64,000 nt of DNA from positions 2,727,787 to 2,791,786 of the forward strand of contig SIJG01000001.1 in the NCBI GenBank assembly GCA_023374025.1. The letters run 5' to 3'. The position numbers and the translations under genes were made by a program. The notes below the pieces were generated by a model that did no database searches, had not been told where the DNA came from, and was given only the letters and a program-made list of their open reading frames with translations. Origin of the DNA: Heterodera schachtii (lineage: Eukaryota; Nematoda; Chromadorea; Rhabditida; Heteroderidae). Numbering within the stretch: position 1 is the stretch's first letter; every line of letters begins with the position of its first letter. Positions 1 to 10,576 of this stretch are shown here, in pieces.

Positions 1-30
1 TATGTAAAAAAGCAATGATTTGCAGCGTTT
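1..30 (-). pseudogene. Edge of an ATRX gene fragment
   Basis: The first 30 bases are identical to 14591-14620, inside the helicase exon of the ATRX-type gene in this window and in the same orientation. The match stops abruptly at base 31. It begins exactly at the window edge, so the fragment probably continues to the left. It is a dead partial copy; its true size cannot be seen. Confidence 0.7.
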
Positions 31-884
31 TAACCCAAAAATGATTGTAAAAAGGAGAAATGAAACAGGGGAAAAGCCAACCGAAATAAAGTGGCAAATT
101 GCTTTTGCGCACGTTGTCGTCAATCAGCGGCAGGCCGAGAGAAAATGGCATTGTGCGGTCAACGCCCAAAATGAGAAGGCCGAGGAAAATTGTGGCAGAA
201 AAAAAGTGATCAGAAATAAACGGACGGACGGATTTTCTTTTTTTTTATCTAAAAATTTTACCCAATTAAATCCAATAAAAATTGTTTTGAAAAACAATGA
301 CAATGAATCCTTTAATTTGACCATTGTTCGCAGCGAATTGAGCGAATCGTCGCAGAAGGCGTACGAAGTTGCGCTGAGCAACCGCCAATTGGCCATCACC
401 ATTACGAATTGCAATTGACCCACCCGGATTTGAACTCCATACCCGTGATCAGGATCCCAAAAAAAAAAAAAAAATCATGATTACGCCGCAGAATATCTCA
501 AAATCCTATCTTCGCATGGTATTTTTTGTGGCCTAAACTGCATAAATACCCTTCGCATTTTTGTTGGACAAGTAAAACATCACATAATAAAGCAAAGCCT
601 ACCCTAAAGCTTAAGCCCATGTACGAATTGCCGTTGACCCGCCCGGATTAGAACCAAAATGGAAAACACAGTTTTCTTAAAATTTGCATTTATACAACAA
701 ATGGATTCAAATACATAAATAGCAACAAAAAACAAATGGCACTTCATCGCACGAATCCTTCGTTGTGTGGTCGTTTTTGCATCAAAATGGCAGTAGAAAC
801 GCCTCTGAAAGTGTTCAAATAATTCAATTTGTATGTCTACCGTATTTATCACAATTGAGCCCTCCGCCCCCTCAAACTTTGGGT
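31..884. other. No supported gene
   Basis: AT-rich DNA. An open stretch at about 300-418 (plus) has codon-like composition, but I recognise no domain. Two short related segments near 400-440 and 620-650 share a TTGACCC-CCCGGATT core that resembles a tRNA B-box on the minus strand. No A-box or cloverleaf could be built around either. Confidence 0.4.
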
Positions 885-1139
885 TTAACATGTCTTACGT
901 ATGGCTGGATGGTTGTGTGGCGTTGGCAGTCCGATGACATTGTCCAATTCATCAGTCCAAGCAGAGCCACGACAGCCGCCCTCCTGCGGTGAATTCGTAC
1001 GTACGCAGCGCCAATATGTCACTGTTCCATCCGCGTTTGTGCCTCTGCGGTAGTAATTGTGCCCTTGGAAGTGCATTTTCCGTCCGCCATGGGTGGTGGG
1101 GAAGAAGTATGGGTGGTGAACGCCAATCATTCCAATCAT
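885..1139 (-). CDS. Single-domain FLYWCH zinc-finger protein (copy A)
   Basis: Predicted small DNA- or protein-binding zinc finger of the FLYWCH class. The reading frame of 84 codons holds the family pattern in order: G-K-M-H-F-Q-G-H-N-Y-Y, then Y-W-R-C-V, then G-G-C, then the closing H-N-H. The ATG is 14 bases downstream of a splice or trans-splice acceptor (TTTGCTTTAG at about 1153 reading minus). After the H-N-H a donor GTAAGA falls at the same place relative to the domain as in the other three copies, so a short 3' exon is likely and the listed stop may be an unspliced one. It is the most divergent of the four copies and the only one on the minus strand. Target and role unknown. Confidence 0.75.
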   Translation of the reverse strand: MIGMIGVHHPYFFPTTHGGRKMHFQGHNYYRRGTNADGTVTYWRCVRTNSPQEGGCRGSAWTDELDNVIGLPTPHNHPAIRKTC

Positions 1140-1389
1140 TATTAGGACAGAAAGCTAAAGCAAAAAACAATAACAAAACGAAATATGGACATAAATTTTA
1201 TAGAAAAGTGGATATATATTCGCTCTAGTCCAGTTTATGCATCCACTCGATTTTATTATTATCAGTCAAGTGAAATCCGACTTTTTTCTGCGTTCGCTGG
1301 CAAAAAGAAAGTGTAATTAAAAATCGGTAAAGAAATAGAAAGTTGTTACTATTTTGTGAAACCTCGTAATCGGTTCCGTTTTTAATTTG

Positions 1390-2890
1390 TTTGGGTTTTT
1401 AGCACATATTTCAGTATTTTTAAGAACATATTTTATAGGACATAAAAAAATCCGGGCTCTATTCATAACCTATTTAAAACAGGCATTTTTGCTACTGTCA
1501 ATTATTTTGTTTTTTGTTTTACTAAAAATCTCCACCAACCTATTGGTGCCTTTCAATTTATTTCCGTGCATTTAATCCGTTTTTTAATTTTAGTCGTAAA
1601 ACATGTTTTGTTCGGTCTACCTCAGTTGGGCCGTCACGGTTGGGTCCAAGCATTTTTTTCAACTATAACTTTCTACAACTTTTTTCTTTGTCATCTAAAT
1701 CCAACATTATTGTTATCATTCGAAATCTTAATCTGTTCACAAGTTAATAGGTAATTGAGCAAAATAGGGGGTTGGAAAATTTTTTTTGAAAATTTTGAGT
1801 TGGCCCATTGGAAAGAGTACATAATTTGCTATAATATACAAAAAACTGCGAGTCTCTACGACTTATACCCGCTGAGACATGGGCACTTCAATTTCAGTGT
1901 CTACAAAAAGTACTGTATTTCTTAAGAAAATAGTGCAGTTTACAGTAGAAATGATCATCATCAAACATGAAGTGCCTATACCTAAGTGGGTATAAGACGT
2001 AGACTCGACATTAAAAAAGCAAAGCGGTAGTAAATTATGTGCTCTTTCCAATGGGCCAACTCAAAATTTTCAAAAAAAATTTTCCAACCCCCTAGGAATT
2101 TTTTTCGAAAATTTCCCGATTTTCTCAGTATTTTGGCTGTCCAGATCACCATGAAGGAGTGATCGGATCAAGTTGCTGTAAAAGACTTTTTTGATCAGCA
2201 TCAAAAGTTATGTTAGCATGAATTTTTCAGGTTTTTCTGTGCTCTCAAATTTGAGATTCAAAAAGTGGTGTTAAACATATGCACCACTGAAAATGGGGTA
2301 TGGTACACAAAGTCGACCGTAATTCGGGTTTGAACCGATATTTTGCTTAATGTTTAGTATCATTCGAAAGCCCATTAAAAATGCTACAAAAAATGTCAAA
2401 ACATTTTGGTCATCACCAACCATTTAACTTTTTATAAAGCCAAATTTCTCGAAAAGGATAGTGGTGTTAAACTTATGCACCTGACTGTATTTCAGGATTA
2501 GCACATAAAAATCCGGGCACTATTCCATAACCTATTTAAAACAGGCATTTTGCTACTGTTAATTATTGTTTTTTTCACTAAAAATCTCCACCAACCTATT
2601 GGTGCCTTTCAATTTATTTCCGTGCGTTTAAGCCGTTTTTTAATTCTAGTCGTAAAACATGTTTTGTTCGGTCTACCTCAGTTGGGCCGGCACGGTTGGG
2701 TCCCAGCATTTTTTTCAACTTGTCATCCAATTATTGGTATCTTCTAAATCTTAATGTATTTAGAAACTTTTTCTAAGCTATTGCTTCTCGATTAGACAAA
2801 TACCAAAAAAGTTATACGTGAAAATTTCGAAAGTCTAAATTTTTCAGTTTTTTCATTAAAATTTTTTCTAGGCTTGAAAAACGTTTATCT
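1390..2890. repeat. Mosaic of dispersed repeats
   Basis: Two direct copies of about 200 bp (about 1443-1655 and 2508-2705) bracket a foldback and a block ending in a Tc1/mariner-like terminus (about 2463-2489; reading minus it begins TACAGTCAGG). The 2035-2215 part recurs at 37390-37530 and 38178-38220. No protein-coding potential recognised. Confidence 0.6.
1765..2094. mobile_element. Foldback element, TAGGGGGTTGG termini
   Basis: Arms of more than 50 bp pair between 1765-1820 and 2040-2094, starting TAGGGGGTTGG and ending CCAACCCCCTA. The flanks do not show a clean 8-bp duplication. A partial relative lies at about 37395-37462. Confidence 0.6.
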
Positions 2891-3025
2891 TTTTGGTAAG
2901 GCTAATTAGTATGTTATGAGCTTTCGAATGATACCAAGATTGTTGGATTTGGATGCCGAAGAACCCAACCGTACCGGCCCAAACGTGACGGTCCAACCGT
3001 GCCGGCCCAACTGAGCTGTTCCGGT
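2668..3025. mobile_element. Foldback element, CAGTTGGGCC family
   Basis: Inverted ends carry CTCAGTTGGGCCGGCACGG on the left and its complement on the right. The subterminal arms contain the word GAGCTTTCGAATGATACC. It belongs with the element at 6764-7169 and a left-end fragment at about 1611-1740. No exact target duplication could be fixed. Confidence 0.65.
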
Positions 3026-3156
3026 TTTGTTTAATTGAAATGAGCAAAATTTCCGATTTCTAATGACATGCCTAGCGGCACATAAATTGGATGACAGATT
3101 CGTTATCACTAATATTATTCTGAGATTTACTTTTTTAGTTTTACCATCATATTTTA

Positions 3157-3390
3157 ATGTCTGAAATTCAATTTCATCAAACCCAACAAGGCGGGCAGAC
3201 AATGCTCTACCAAGGGCACGAATACTACAAAAAATTTGAAGGGCGCAATGGGCAGGTGTACTGGAGCTGCGTCCGTTTTCCGCAGCACTTGGGCGGGTGC
3301 AAAGGCAAAGCGAAGGTGGTGAACGGAATTGTGACGGTAACGAATCCGCACAACCATCCGCCTGCCGAGGAATGTAAGTCGGAAGAATGA
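3157..3390 (+). CDS. Single-domain FLYWCH zinc-finger protein (copy B)
   Basis: A 77-codon frame holding one FLYWCH finger: G-G-Q-T-M-L-Y-Q-G-H-E-Y-Y, Y-W-S-C-V-R-F, G-G-C-K, V-T-V-T-N-P-H-N-H. The ATG follows a TTTTTTAG acceptor by 25 bases, and this short leader is conserved with copies C and D. A donor GTAAGT lies after the H-N-H-P-P segment, with an acceptor at about 3429. Splicing would join T to GA and create a TGA, so the protein probably ends right after the finger either way. Downstream, about 3450-3600 is copied from the 3' exon and UTR of the small membrane-protein gene at 22819-23320. FLYWCH fingers are known from transposase-derived and chromatin-associated proteins; the role here is not known. 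Confidence 0.75.
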   Translation: MSEIQFHQTQQGGQTMLYQGHEYYKKFEGRNGQVYWSCVRFPQHLGGCKGKAKVVNGIVTVTNPHNHPPAEECKSEE

Positions 3391-3449
3391 GTAATAGTAA
3401 ACTTTGGATATAATTTGGCCAATTTTTAGGACCCAAAATGTGACAACAC

Positions 3450-3612
3450 ACAAGAAACGGTGGACCATACGCAACCAAAGAATTGAGCACGGAATTTCCC
3501 TAAAAATGGCATTGATCAGTCATCCCCCTATTGTTATTTGTGATCGGATAATTGAAAGCGCAAAATAAACATTTTATTCATCCATCCTCTTCGTTGTTAG
3601 ACACACAAAGTC
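3450..3612 (+). other. 3' exon/UTR segment shared with the small TM gene
   Basis: From about 3450 the plus strand matches the last exon and 3' UTR of the gene at 22819-23320 (reading minus): the codons for G-G-P-Y-A-T-K-E-L-S-T-E-F-P-stop, then AAAATGGCATTGATCAG, then a weaker match containing GAAAGCGCAAAA. The same segment follows FLYWCH copies C (from about 6210) and D (from about 9327). Confidence 0.8.
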
Positions 3613-3637
3613 GAAACTTCTTATTTTCGGGTTTCGT

Positions 3638-4037
3638 AGCGACTGGAGGAAAGACAGAAGCAATTCAACGGAATCGAACTGGTGACCAGCCAAAGTTCGG
3701 ACAGCACGACTACGACATTGGTCTACAAAGGTTAGAGATGATGGATGTGCAGACAAGTCCCCTTTTCAGTAAGATAAGGAGTTCCCATGATTTGGCATTG
3801 GGTTTACCAATTGGAAAGGAAATTGAAAGAAATTTCAGGTGAAGGCAGTCAACCCGCGCTCAAGGCGATCGTATTGGACCCGGACAGTGGGAACGACAGT
3901 CCGGACCCGGTGCGGGTCCATCCGTCGTTGGTGCGCGTTCTCAAAAAGCACCAGGCGGAGGGCATCAAATTTCTCTACAATTGCACAATTGAGTCGCTGT
4001 CGCGATTGGACGAGCCGGGCGGGGGAGGTAATGAGAC
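3638..4037 (+). pseudogene. Inverted ATRX gene fragment with introns
   Basis: These 400 bp are the reverse complement of 14695-15094 with only a few differences. They contain the end of one ATRX exon, a complete 104-bp intron, the next exon up to its donor, and a few intron bases. Because introns are present the copy was made from DNA, not mRNA. It cannot encode a helicase, since the ATP-binding exon is absent. The left edge abuts the FLYWCH-B 3' region and the right edge abuts the first base of the 2.7-kb tandem repeat. Confidence 0.9.
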
Positions 4038-4537
4038 TCCGATCAATTTGACTAAAAGTGCGCACATACAAAACGCCAAAAAACCCCGCTATTTTAAAAA
4101 ATTGTCGAGAATTTCCCTAGTAAAAACGGAAGAGCCGATCTCGAGTTAAAAACTAGACAGCTAAAAAATAAACTGTGATTCAATAGAGGGGGGTCAAAAT
4201 ATGGGCCTATGCAAATTTCAAGAAAATCTGACCCTAGGAAAAATTTTTTTGACCCAAGTGAAAATATTATTAAATTTCCTCTATGTTTAAGCTAAAAATG
4301 GTCTTGACTCGCAAAAAAGCCGAAAATAAAATACCCCTAAAAAATATTTTTCAGCTAAATTTGGGTGAAAAAATGGAAAAATTGAAGAATATGTGTGCCA
4401 AACCAAATTCGACGAATGATATGTCATTCGACGCCTCTCGGTCTGTAATGCACGAATCCGAAAGAATTTTTTGGTGGAAACCACTTTGGGCCGAGTTATG
4501 GGCCCGGGACTGAAGTGGCCAAATGGCTGTGGGGTGG

Positions 4538-4642
4538 TCAGTTTAGTACGACCGGTTTAGTACGGCCGTTTTAGTACGGTCAGTTTAGTACGAGGGTCGA
4601 TTTAGTACGGCCGGTTTAGTACGAGGGTCGGTCTAGTACGGC
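4538..4642 (+). repeat. GTTTAGTACG minisatellite
   Basis: Seven imperfect units of 14-17 bp share the core TTTAGTACGR, with spacer variants CCG, GTCA and AGGGTCG. The same array is in the second duplicate at about 7666-7770. Confidence 0.85.
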
Positions 4643-5902
4643 AAGCTGTTTTTGTCCATAACTGTTACAAATGTTTTTTTTGTCAATTATAAACAAGGAA
4701 AACCCTAAAATAATTAAATTTTAGCTACAAATACAAATGGAACAGCCCAATCAGGAAATAAAGACAAAGCGAAACCTTCCGAAATAGTTTTTTTTTAGTG
4801 GCGAATCTCCAAAATAGTGATTCCTAGTGATGAATAGTGGCACTAAAAACGAAAATTTTCGAAAAAAATGTGTTTTTTGTGCATTTCTTGTCGAGTTAAA
4901 GCCGCAGAAAAAATAATTAAAAAACTAAGAATCCGGGCCCTATTCATCAAGAGCTTTCGAATGATACCAAATTTGTGTGATTTTGACCGTTTTAAAAGGT
5001 CAGGTGCCTCCCTTTTCACTCAAATTTTCGAGTTTTAAACCGGTTCAAAACCCGGTTTTTGGCATTTCCGCACCTCGGGAGTGATTTTATGATGATTAGA
5101 GGTCATTAGAGAATAATTGGAATCAGTTTTGGGCGGTTTTTTTGCAGGCCCAATTCTATAGTACAGCCGAAAAAAAATCGGAAACAAATCACATAAAAAC
5201 GTACAGCCCGTCGATTCTGGACCAGCTCTTGGTCAATGTCAGGACTTGGAAATTGCACAGCATCATGAAAACATGTTTCCATGAGTTTTTTGGGTCGCTG
5301 ATTACGAATAGCGTCCATTTCGGCCAAACCGAACCCCGGACCCGAACTCGAACAAAAAATCGAAATCCCAAAATTTTGAATTTCATTTTTTATGTTCGTA
5401 TCTGTATAGAATGATCATGTTTTGGTGTTGCAATGATTTATGACTAATTTAGATGGTTTTGGGTCAGTTTAGGAACAAAAGTGAGAATTTTTTAAATTTT
5501 GAGTTTCGACTTTTTGTTCGAATTCGGGGTCGAAATTGGTCGAAATAAATATCAGAATCGTAATCCGCGACCTCGAAAACCCCTGAGTACTACACAGAAT
5601 CGCTTAAAATGAGCATTTTTGTCCTTTTGTATGGGACCAATGTTCGCGACTTTTACCGAATTCCTTTCAATATTATAATAAAAAACGGTTTGAAAAGAAA
5701 AAAAAAATAACATTAGGGTTTGCATGACTGGAACCCCTCGTAAATTTTGACACACGCTCAACACCCCCCCCCCCACCCTGCCCATTTTTTCTGTTCACTC
5801 CTATGAGGTACAGATATTCTTCAATTTACCAATCCTAGCTCTGTTTATGAACATTCTGTATCTTTGTCTGGTTTTCATTTTTAGTTCTACAATCTTGTTT
5901 TA

Positions 5903-6163
5903 ATGTGGTGGTTACAACCAATTCCAACACCACCGCCCCCGCAATTTCTTCCAACCCAACAAGGCGGACTGAAAATGCTCTACCAAGGGCACATGTACTA
6001 CCGAATACGTGAAGGGCGCAATGGGCAGGTGTACTGGAGCTGCGTCCGTTTTCCGCAGCACTTGGGCGGGTGCAAAGGCAAAGCGAAGGTGGTGAACGGA
6101 ATTGTGACGGTAACGAATCCGCACAACCATCCGCCTGCCGAGGAATGTAAGTCGGAAGAATGA
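5903..6163 (+). CDS. Single-domain FLYWCH zinc-finger protein (copy C)
   Basis: An 86-codon frame. The finger is nearly the same as copy B, but the N-terminus differs (M-W-W-L-Q-P-I-P then a proline run). The ATG follows a CATTTTTAG acceptor by 24 bases, as in copy B. A donor follows the H-N-H-P-P segment at 6147, with the acceptor AATTTTAG ending at about 6201 and then a segment shared with the small membrane-protein gene. Splicing again gives an immediate TGA. Lies in tandem copy 1. Confidence 0.75.
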   Translation: MWWLQPIPTPPPPQFLPTQQGGLKMLYQGHMYYRIREGRNGQVYWSCVRFPQHLGGCKGKAKVVNGIVTVTNPHNHPPAEECKSEE

Positions 6164-6763
6164 GTAATAGTAAACTTTGGATATAATTTGGCCAATTTTA
6201 GGACCCAAAATGCGACAACACACAAGAAACGGTGGCCCGTACGCAACCAAAGAATTGAGCACGGAATTTCCCTAAAAATGGCATTGATCAGGCATCCTCC
6301 CAATTGTTATTTGTGATCGGATAATTGAAAGCGCAAAATAAACATTTAATTCATCCATCCAATTCATTGTTAGACATACCAAAGTTGACCCATCCCTTTA
6401 TATGAACAGACATCCTTCGTAATTTGTTGTCGACCCGCCCCCCCCCCCCCTATTTAACCTAGACGAAGGACAGAGTTGACTCCTACTTGGTGGGACAACC
6501 CCTTTCCCCAGGTTTTTTGAAAAGTTCGCCACACAAAAATGCGGTGGGGATCGAGTTGAACAATTTTTGGACTAAAAATAAATTTGAATTTTCAACTTTT
6601 TGTTCAATTTGGGTCCGGGGTTCGAAATGGATGCGGATTCGTGATCAGCGATTCCCGAAAACCCTTGGAAGCATGCTTCGTGACTTTTGAAAATAAAAAA
6701 AAAATTTTTTTTTAAAGGGGGCTTACCACCATAATTATTAGAGCCCGCATATATCATCAATTT

Positions 6764-7169
6764 CGGTCTACGTCAGTTGGGCCCTCACGATTGGGCCCCA
6801 CACGTTTGGGCCCCAGCATGTTTTCCCACTATAACATTCTATAACTTTTTTCTTTGGCATCCAAATCTAACATTGTTGGTATCATTCTAAAGCTTAACAT
6901 GTTTAGAAGCTTTTTCTAAGCTATTGCTTCGCGATTAGATAATTACCAAAAAGTTATACATGAAAATTTCGAAAAAGTCGAAATTTTTGAAGTTTTTTCT
7001 TAATAAAATTTTACAGGCTTGAAAATCTATCCGCTTTCTGTAAGGCTAATAGAGCATGATAAGAGCTTTCGAATGATACCAAGATTATTGGATTTGGGTG
7101 CCAACGAAAAAAGCTTAAGTGGAAAAACATGCTGGGGCCCAAACGTGAGGGCCCAACTGACGGGTTCCG
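6764..7169. mobile_element. 406-bp foldback element with 8-bp target duplication
   Basis: Ends are CGGTCTACGTCAGTTGGGCC and the complement of CGGAACCCGTCAGTTGGGCC. The target duplication ATCAATTT is at 6756-6763 and 7170-7177, exact. It sits between the two 2.7-kb duplicates. Both arms carry the word GAGCTTTCGAATGATACC or its complement. No coding capacity. Confidence 0.85.
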
Positions 7170-9864
7170 ATCAATTTGACTAAAAGTGCGCACATACAAA
7201 ACGCCAAAAAACCCCGCTATTTTAAAAAATTGTCGAGAATTTCCCTAGTAAAAACGGAAGAGCCGATCTCGAGTTAAAAACTAGACAGCTAAAAAATAAA
7301 CTGTGATTCAATAGAGGGGGGTCAAAATATGGGCCTATGCAAATTTCAAGAAAATCTGACCCTAGGAAAAATTTTTTTGACCCAAGTGAAAATATTATTA
7401 AATTTCCTCTATGTTTAAGCTAAAAATGGTCTTGACTCGCAAAAAAGCCGAAAATAAAATACCCCTAAAAAATATTTTTCAGCTAAATTTGGGTGAAAAA
7501 ATGGAAAAATTGAAGAATATGTGTGCCAAACCAAATTCGACGAATGATATGTCATTCGACGCCTCTCGGTCTGTAATGCACGAATCCGAAAGAATTTTTT
7601 GGTGGAAACCACTTTGGGCCGAGTTATGGGCCCGGGACTGAAGTGGCCAAATGGCTGTGGGGTGGTCAGTTTAGTACGACCGGTTTAGTACGGCCGTTTT
7701 AGTACGGTCAGTTTAGTACGAGGGTCGATTTAGTACGGCCGGTTTAGTACGAGGGTCGGTCTAGTACGGCAAGCTGTTTTTGTCCATAACTGTTACAAAT
7801 GTTTTTTTTGTCAATTATAAACAAGGAAAACCCTAAAATAATTAAATTTTAGCTACAAATACAAATGGAACAGCCCAATCAGGAAATAAAGACAAAGCGA
7901 AACCTTCCGAAATAGTTTTTTTTTAGTGGCGAATCTCCAAAATAGTGATTCCTAGTGATGAATAGTGGCACTAAAAACGAAAATTTTCGAAAAAAATGTG
8001 TTTTTTGTGCATTTCTTGTCGAGTTAAAGCCGCAGAAAAAATAATTAAAAAACTAAGAATCCGGGCCCTATTCATCAAGAGCTTTCGAATGATACCAAAT
8101 TTGTGTGATTTTGACCGTTTTAAAAGGTCAGGTGCCTCCCTTTTCACTCAAATTTTCGAGTTTTAAACCGGTTCAAAACCCGGTTTTTGGCATTTCCGCA
8201 CCTCGGGAGTGATTTTATGATGATTAGAGGTCATTAGAGAATAATTGGAATCAGTTTTGGGCGGTTTTTTTGCAGGCCCAATTCTATAGTACAGCCGAAA
8301 AAAAATCGGAAACAAATCACATAAAAACGTACAGCCCGTCGATTCTGGACCAGCTCTTGGTCAATGTCAGGACTTGGAAATTGCACAGCATCATGAAAAC
8401 ATGTTTCCATGAGTTTTTTGGGTCGCTGATTACGAATAGCGTCCATTTCGGCCAAACCGAACCCCGGACCCGAACTCGAACAAAAAATCGAAATCCCAAA
8501 ATTTTGAATTTCATTTTTTATGTTCGTATCTGTATAGAATGATCATGTTTTGGTGTTGCAATGATTTATGACTAATTTAGATGGTTTTGGGTCAGTTTAG
8601 GAACAAAAGTGAGAATTTTTTAAATTTTGAGTTTCGACTTTTTGTTCGAATTCGGGGTCGAAATAAATATCAGAATCGTAATCCGCGACCTCGAAAACCC
8701 CTGAGTACTACACAGAATCGCTTAAAATGAGCATTTTTGTCCTTTTGTATGGGACCAATGTTCGCGACTTTTACCGAATTCCTTTCAATATTATAATAAA
8801 AAACGGTTTGAAAAGAAAAAAAAATAACATTAGGGTTTGCATGACTGGAACCCCTCGTAAATTTTGACACACGCTCAACACCCCCCCCCCCACCCTGCCC
8901 ATTTTTTCTGTTCACTCCTATGAGGTACAGATATTCTTCAATTTACCAATCCTAGCTCTGTTTATGAACATTCTGTATCTTTGTCTGGTTTTCATTTTTA
9001 GTTCTACAATCTTGTTTTAATGTGGTGGTTACAACCAATTCCAACACCACCGCCCCCGCAATTTCTTCCAACCCAACAAGGCGGACTGAAAATGCTCTAC
9101 CAAGGGCACATGTACTACCGAATACGTGAAGGGCGCAATGGGCAGGTGTACTGGAGCTGCGTCCGTTTTCCGCAGCACTTGGGCGGGTGCAAAGGCAAAG
9201 CGAAGGTGGTGAACGGAATTGTGACGGTAACGAATCCGCACAACCATCCGCCTGCCGAGGAATGTAAGTCGGAAGAATGAGTAATAGTAAACTTTGGATA
9301 TAATTTGGCCAATTTTAGGACCCAAAATGCGACAACACACAAGAAACGGTGGCCCGTACGCAACCAAAGAATTGAGCACGGAATTTCCCTAAAAATGGCA
9401 TTGATCAGTCATCCCCCCAATTGTTATTTGTGATCGGATAATTGAAAGCGCAAAATAAACATTTAATTCATCCATCCAATTCATTGTTAGACATACCAAA
9501 GTTGACCCATCCCTTTATATGAACAGACATCCTTCGTAATTTGTTGTCGACCCGCCCCCCCCCCCCTATTTAACCTAGACGAAGGACAGAGTTGACTCCT
9601 ACTTGGTGGGACAACCCCTTTCCCCAGGTTTTTTGAAAAGTTCGCCACACAAAAATGCGGTGGGGATCGAGTTGAACAATTTTTGGACTAAAAATAAATT
9701 TGAATTTTCAACTTTTTGTTCGAATTTGGGTCCGGGGTTCGAAATGGATGCGGATTCGTGATCAGCGATTCCCGAAAACCCTTGGAAGCATGCTTCGTGA
9801 CTTTTGAAAATAAAAAAAAAAATTTTTTTAAAAGGGGGCTTACCACCATAATTATTAGAGCCCG
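7166..9864 (+). repeat. 2.7-kb tandem duplication, copy 2
   Basis: Near-identical partner of 4038-6747, offset 3128 bp on the left and 3117 bp on the right. Contains FLYWCH copy D and a second minisatellite. The near absence of differences means a very recent event or an assembly artefact such as uncollapsed haplotypes. Confidence 0.92.
9020..9280 (+). CDS. Single-domain FLYWCH zinc-finger protein (copy D)
   Basis: The encoded 86 residues are identical to copy C, as expected from the tandem duplication. Leader, donor after the H-N-H, and shared 3' segment are the same. Nothing distinguishes this copy functionally. Confidence 0.75.
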   Translation: MWWLQPIPTPPPPQFLPTQQGGLKMLYQGHMYYRIREGRNGQVYWSCVRFPQHLGGCKGKAKVVNGIVTVTNPHNHPPAEECKSEE

Positions 9865-9968
9865 GAATTTTGAAATGGCCGGGATCGTCACTTGGAAAAT
9901 GGACCGGGACGGGAGTCCCGGCAAAATCCCGCCGGGATCCCGGTCCGTCCAGGCTCTAATAATTATTA
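9849..9968. mobile_element. Small GC-rich palindromic element
   Basis: Inverted ends ATAATTATTAGAGCC enclose a core of nested inverted repeats (CCGGGACGGGAGTCCCGG and neighbours). The flanks are not a clean target duplication. Copy 1 of the tandem repeat retains only the left arm. Confidence 0.6.
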
Positions 9969-10576
9969 CCAAATTTTACGCTCCTAAGAAAAATTTGAGT
10001 GGGTCTTGGCGCCCAGTTGGCGGCGCTCAGTCGTGCCGGTCCACGCTTAAATGATGTGAAAAGATTCACATTTAATTACGTGAGGATAGAATTTTTGTGT
10101 ACTTGAATCTCACTAATTTCCCCCATTATGTACTTGGAAAGTGACTTGCTATATAATCAGAGAAAGCCCCGCCTTAGACCATTTTTTTAAAATTAACCTA
10201 AACGGGAAATACCATAATTATTAACTTTTTACACTGGTAGAGCCCTTTTTGTCAATTTGACCACAATGAATGGTCTGCTGAAGATTTGAGTTTATTGGAG
10301 CATAAAACAGTAAAATATTGTGTGCGCGTAAAACTGATCAATCAATACAAAAGAAAAAAATACGATCTTTTGATCACTGGGAATGATTCAAATGTTGCAT
10401 AACTTCGGGAAACGTCTGTTGGATGAACAGAATTCCCGCTTGACACCGCTGATGGGGCTTTGCAATTTCGATGGTAGTGGCCAGAGTAATCTGATTTAAA
10501 ATTTTAAATAATTTTTGATTGTAAAATCTTTTCGGAAAAGAAATAAACCCGACCAGACAGTCACAATTCTATCATT
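9969..10576. other. No supported gene
   Basis: AT-rich spacer between the accessory block and the 3' end of the ATRX-type gene. It contains a degenerate relative of the 9850-9968 terminus near 10208-10246. Confidence 0.4.

Larger units (their letters stand above)
4038..6747 (+). repeat. 2.7-kb tandem duplication, copy 1
   Basis: Almost identical to 7166-9864. The main difference is a 10-bp indel near 5537. It contains a minisatellite, gene-free AT-rich DNA and FLYWCH copy C. The left end includes the last four bases of the foldback terminus found at 7166-7169. The right end breaks inside the left arm of a small palindromic element that is complete only in copy 2 (9850-9968). Confidence 0.92.

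Noticed and set aside
420..660. tRNA B-box-like words (CCCGGATTTGAAC and CCCGGATTAGAAC)
   Set aside because: No A-box, acceptor-stem pairing or cloverleaf could be built around either word; at most old tRNA-derived debris.
4283..4513. 76-codon frame repeated identically at 7411-7641
   Set aside because: The identity follows from the 2.7-kb tandem duplication. There are no domain, splice or composition signs of coding.
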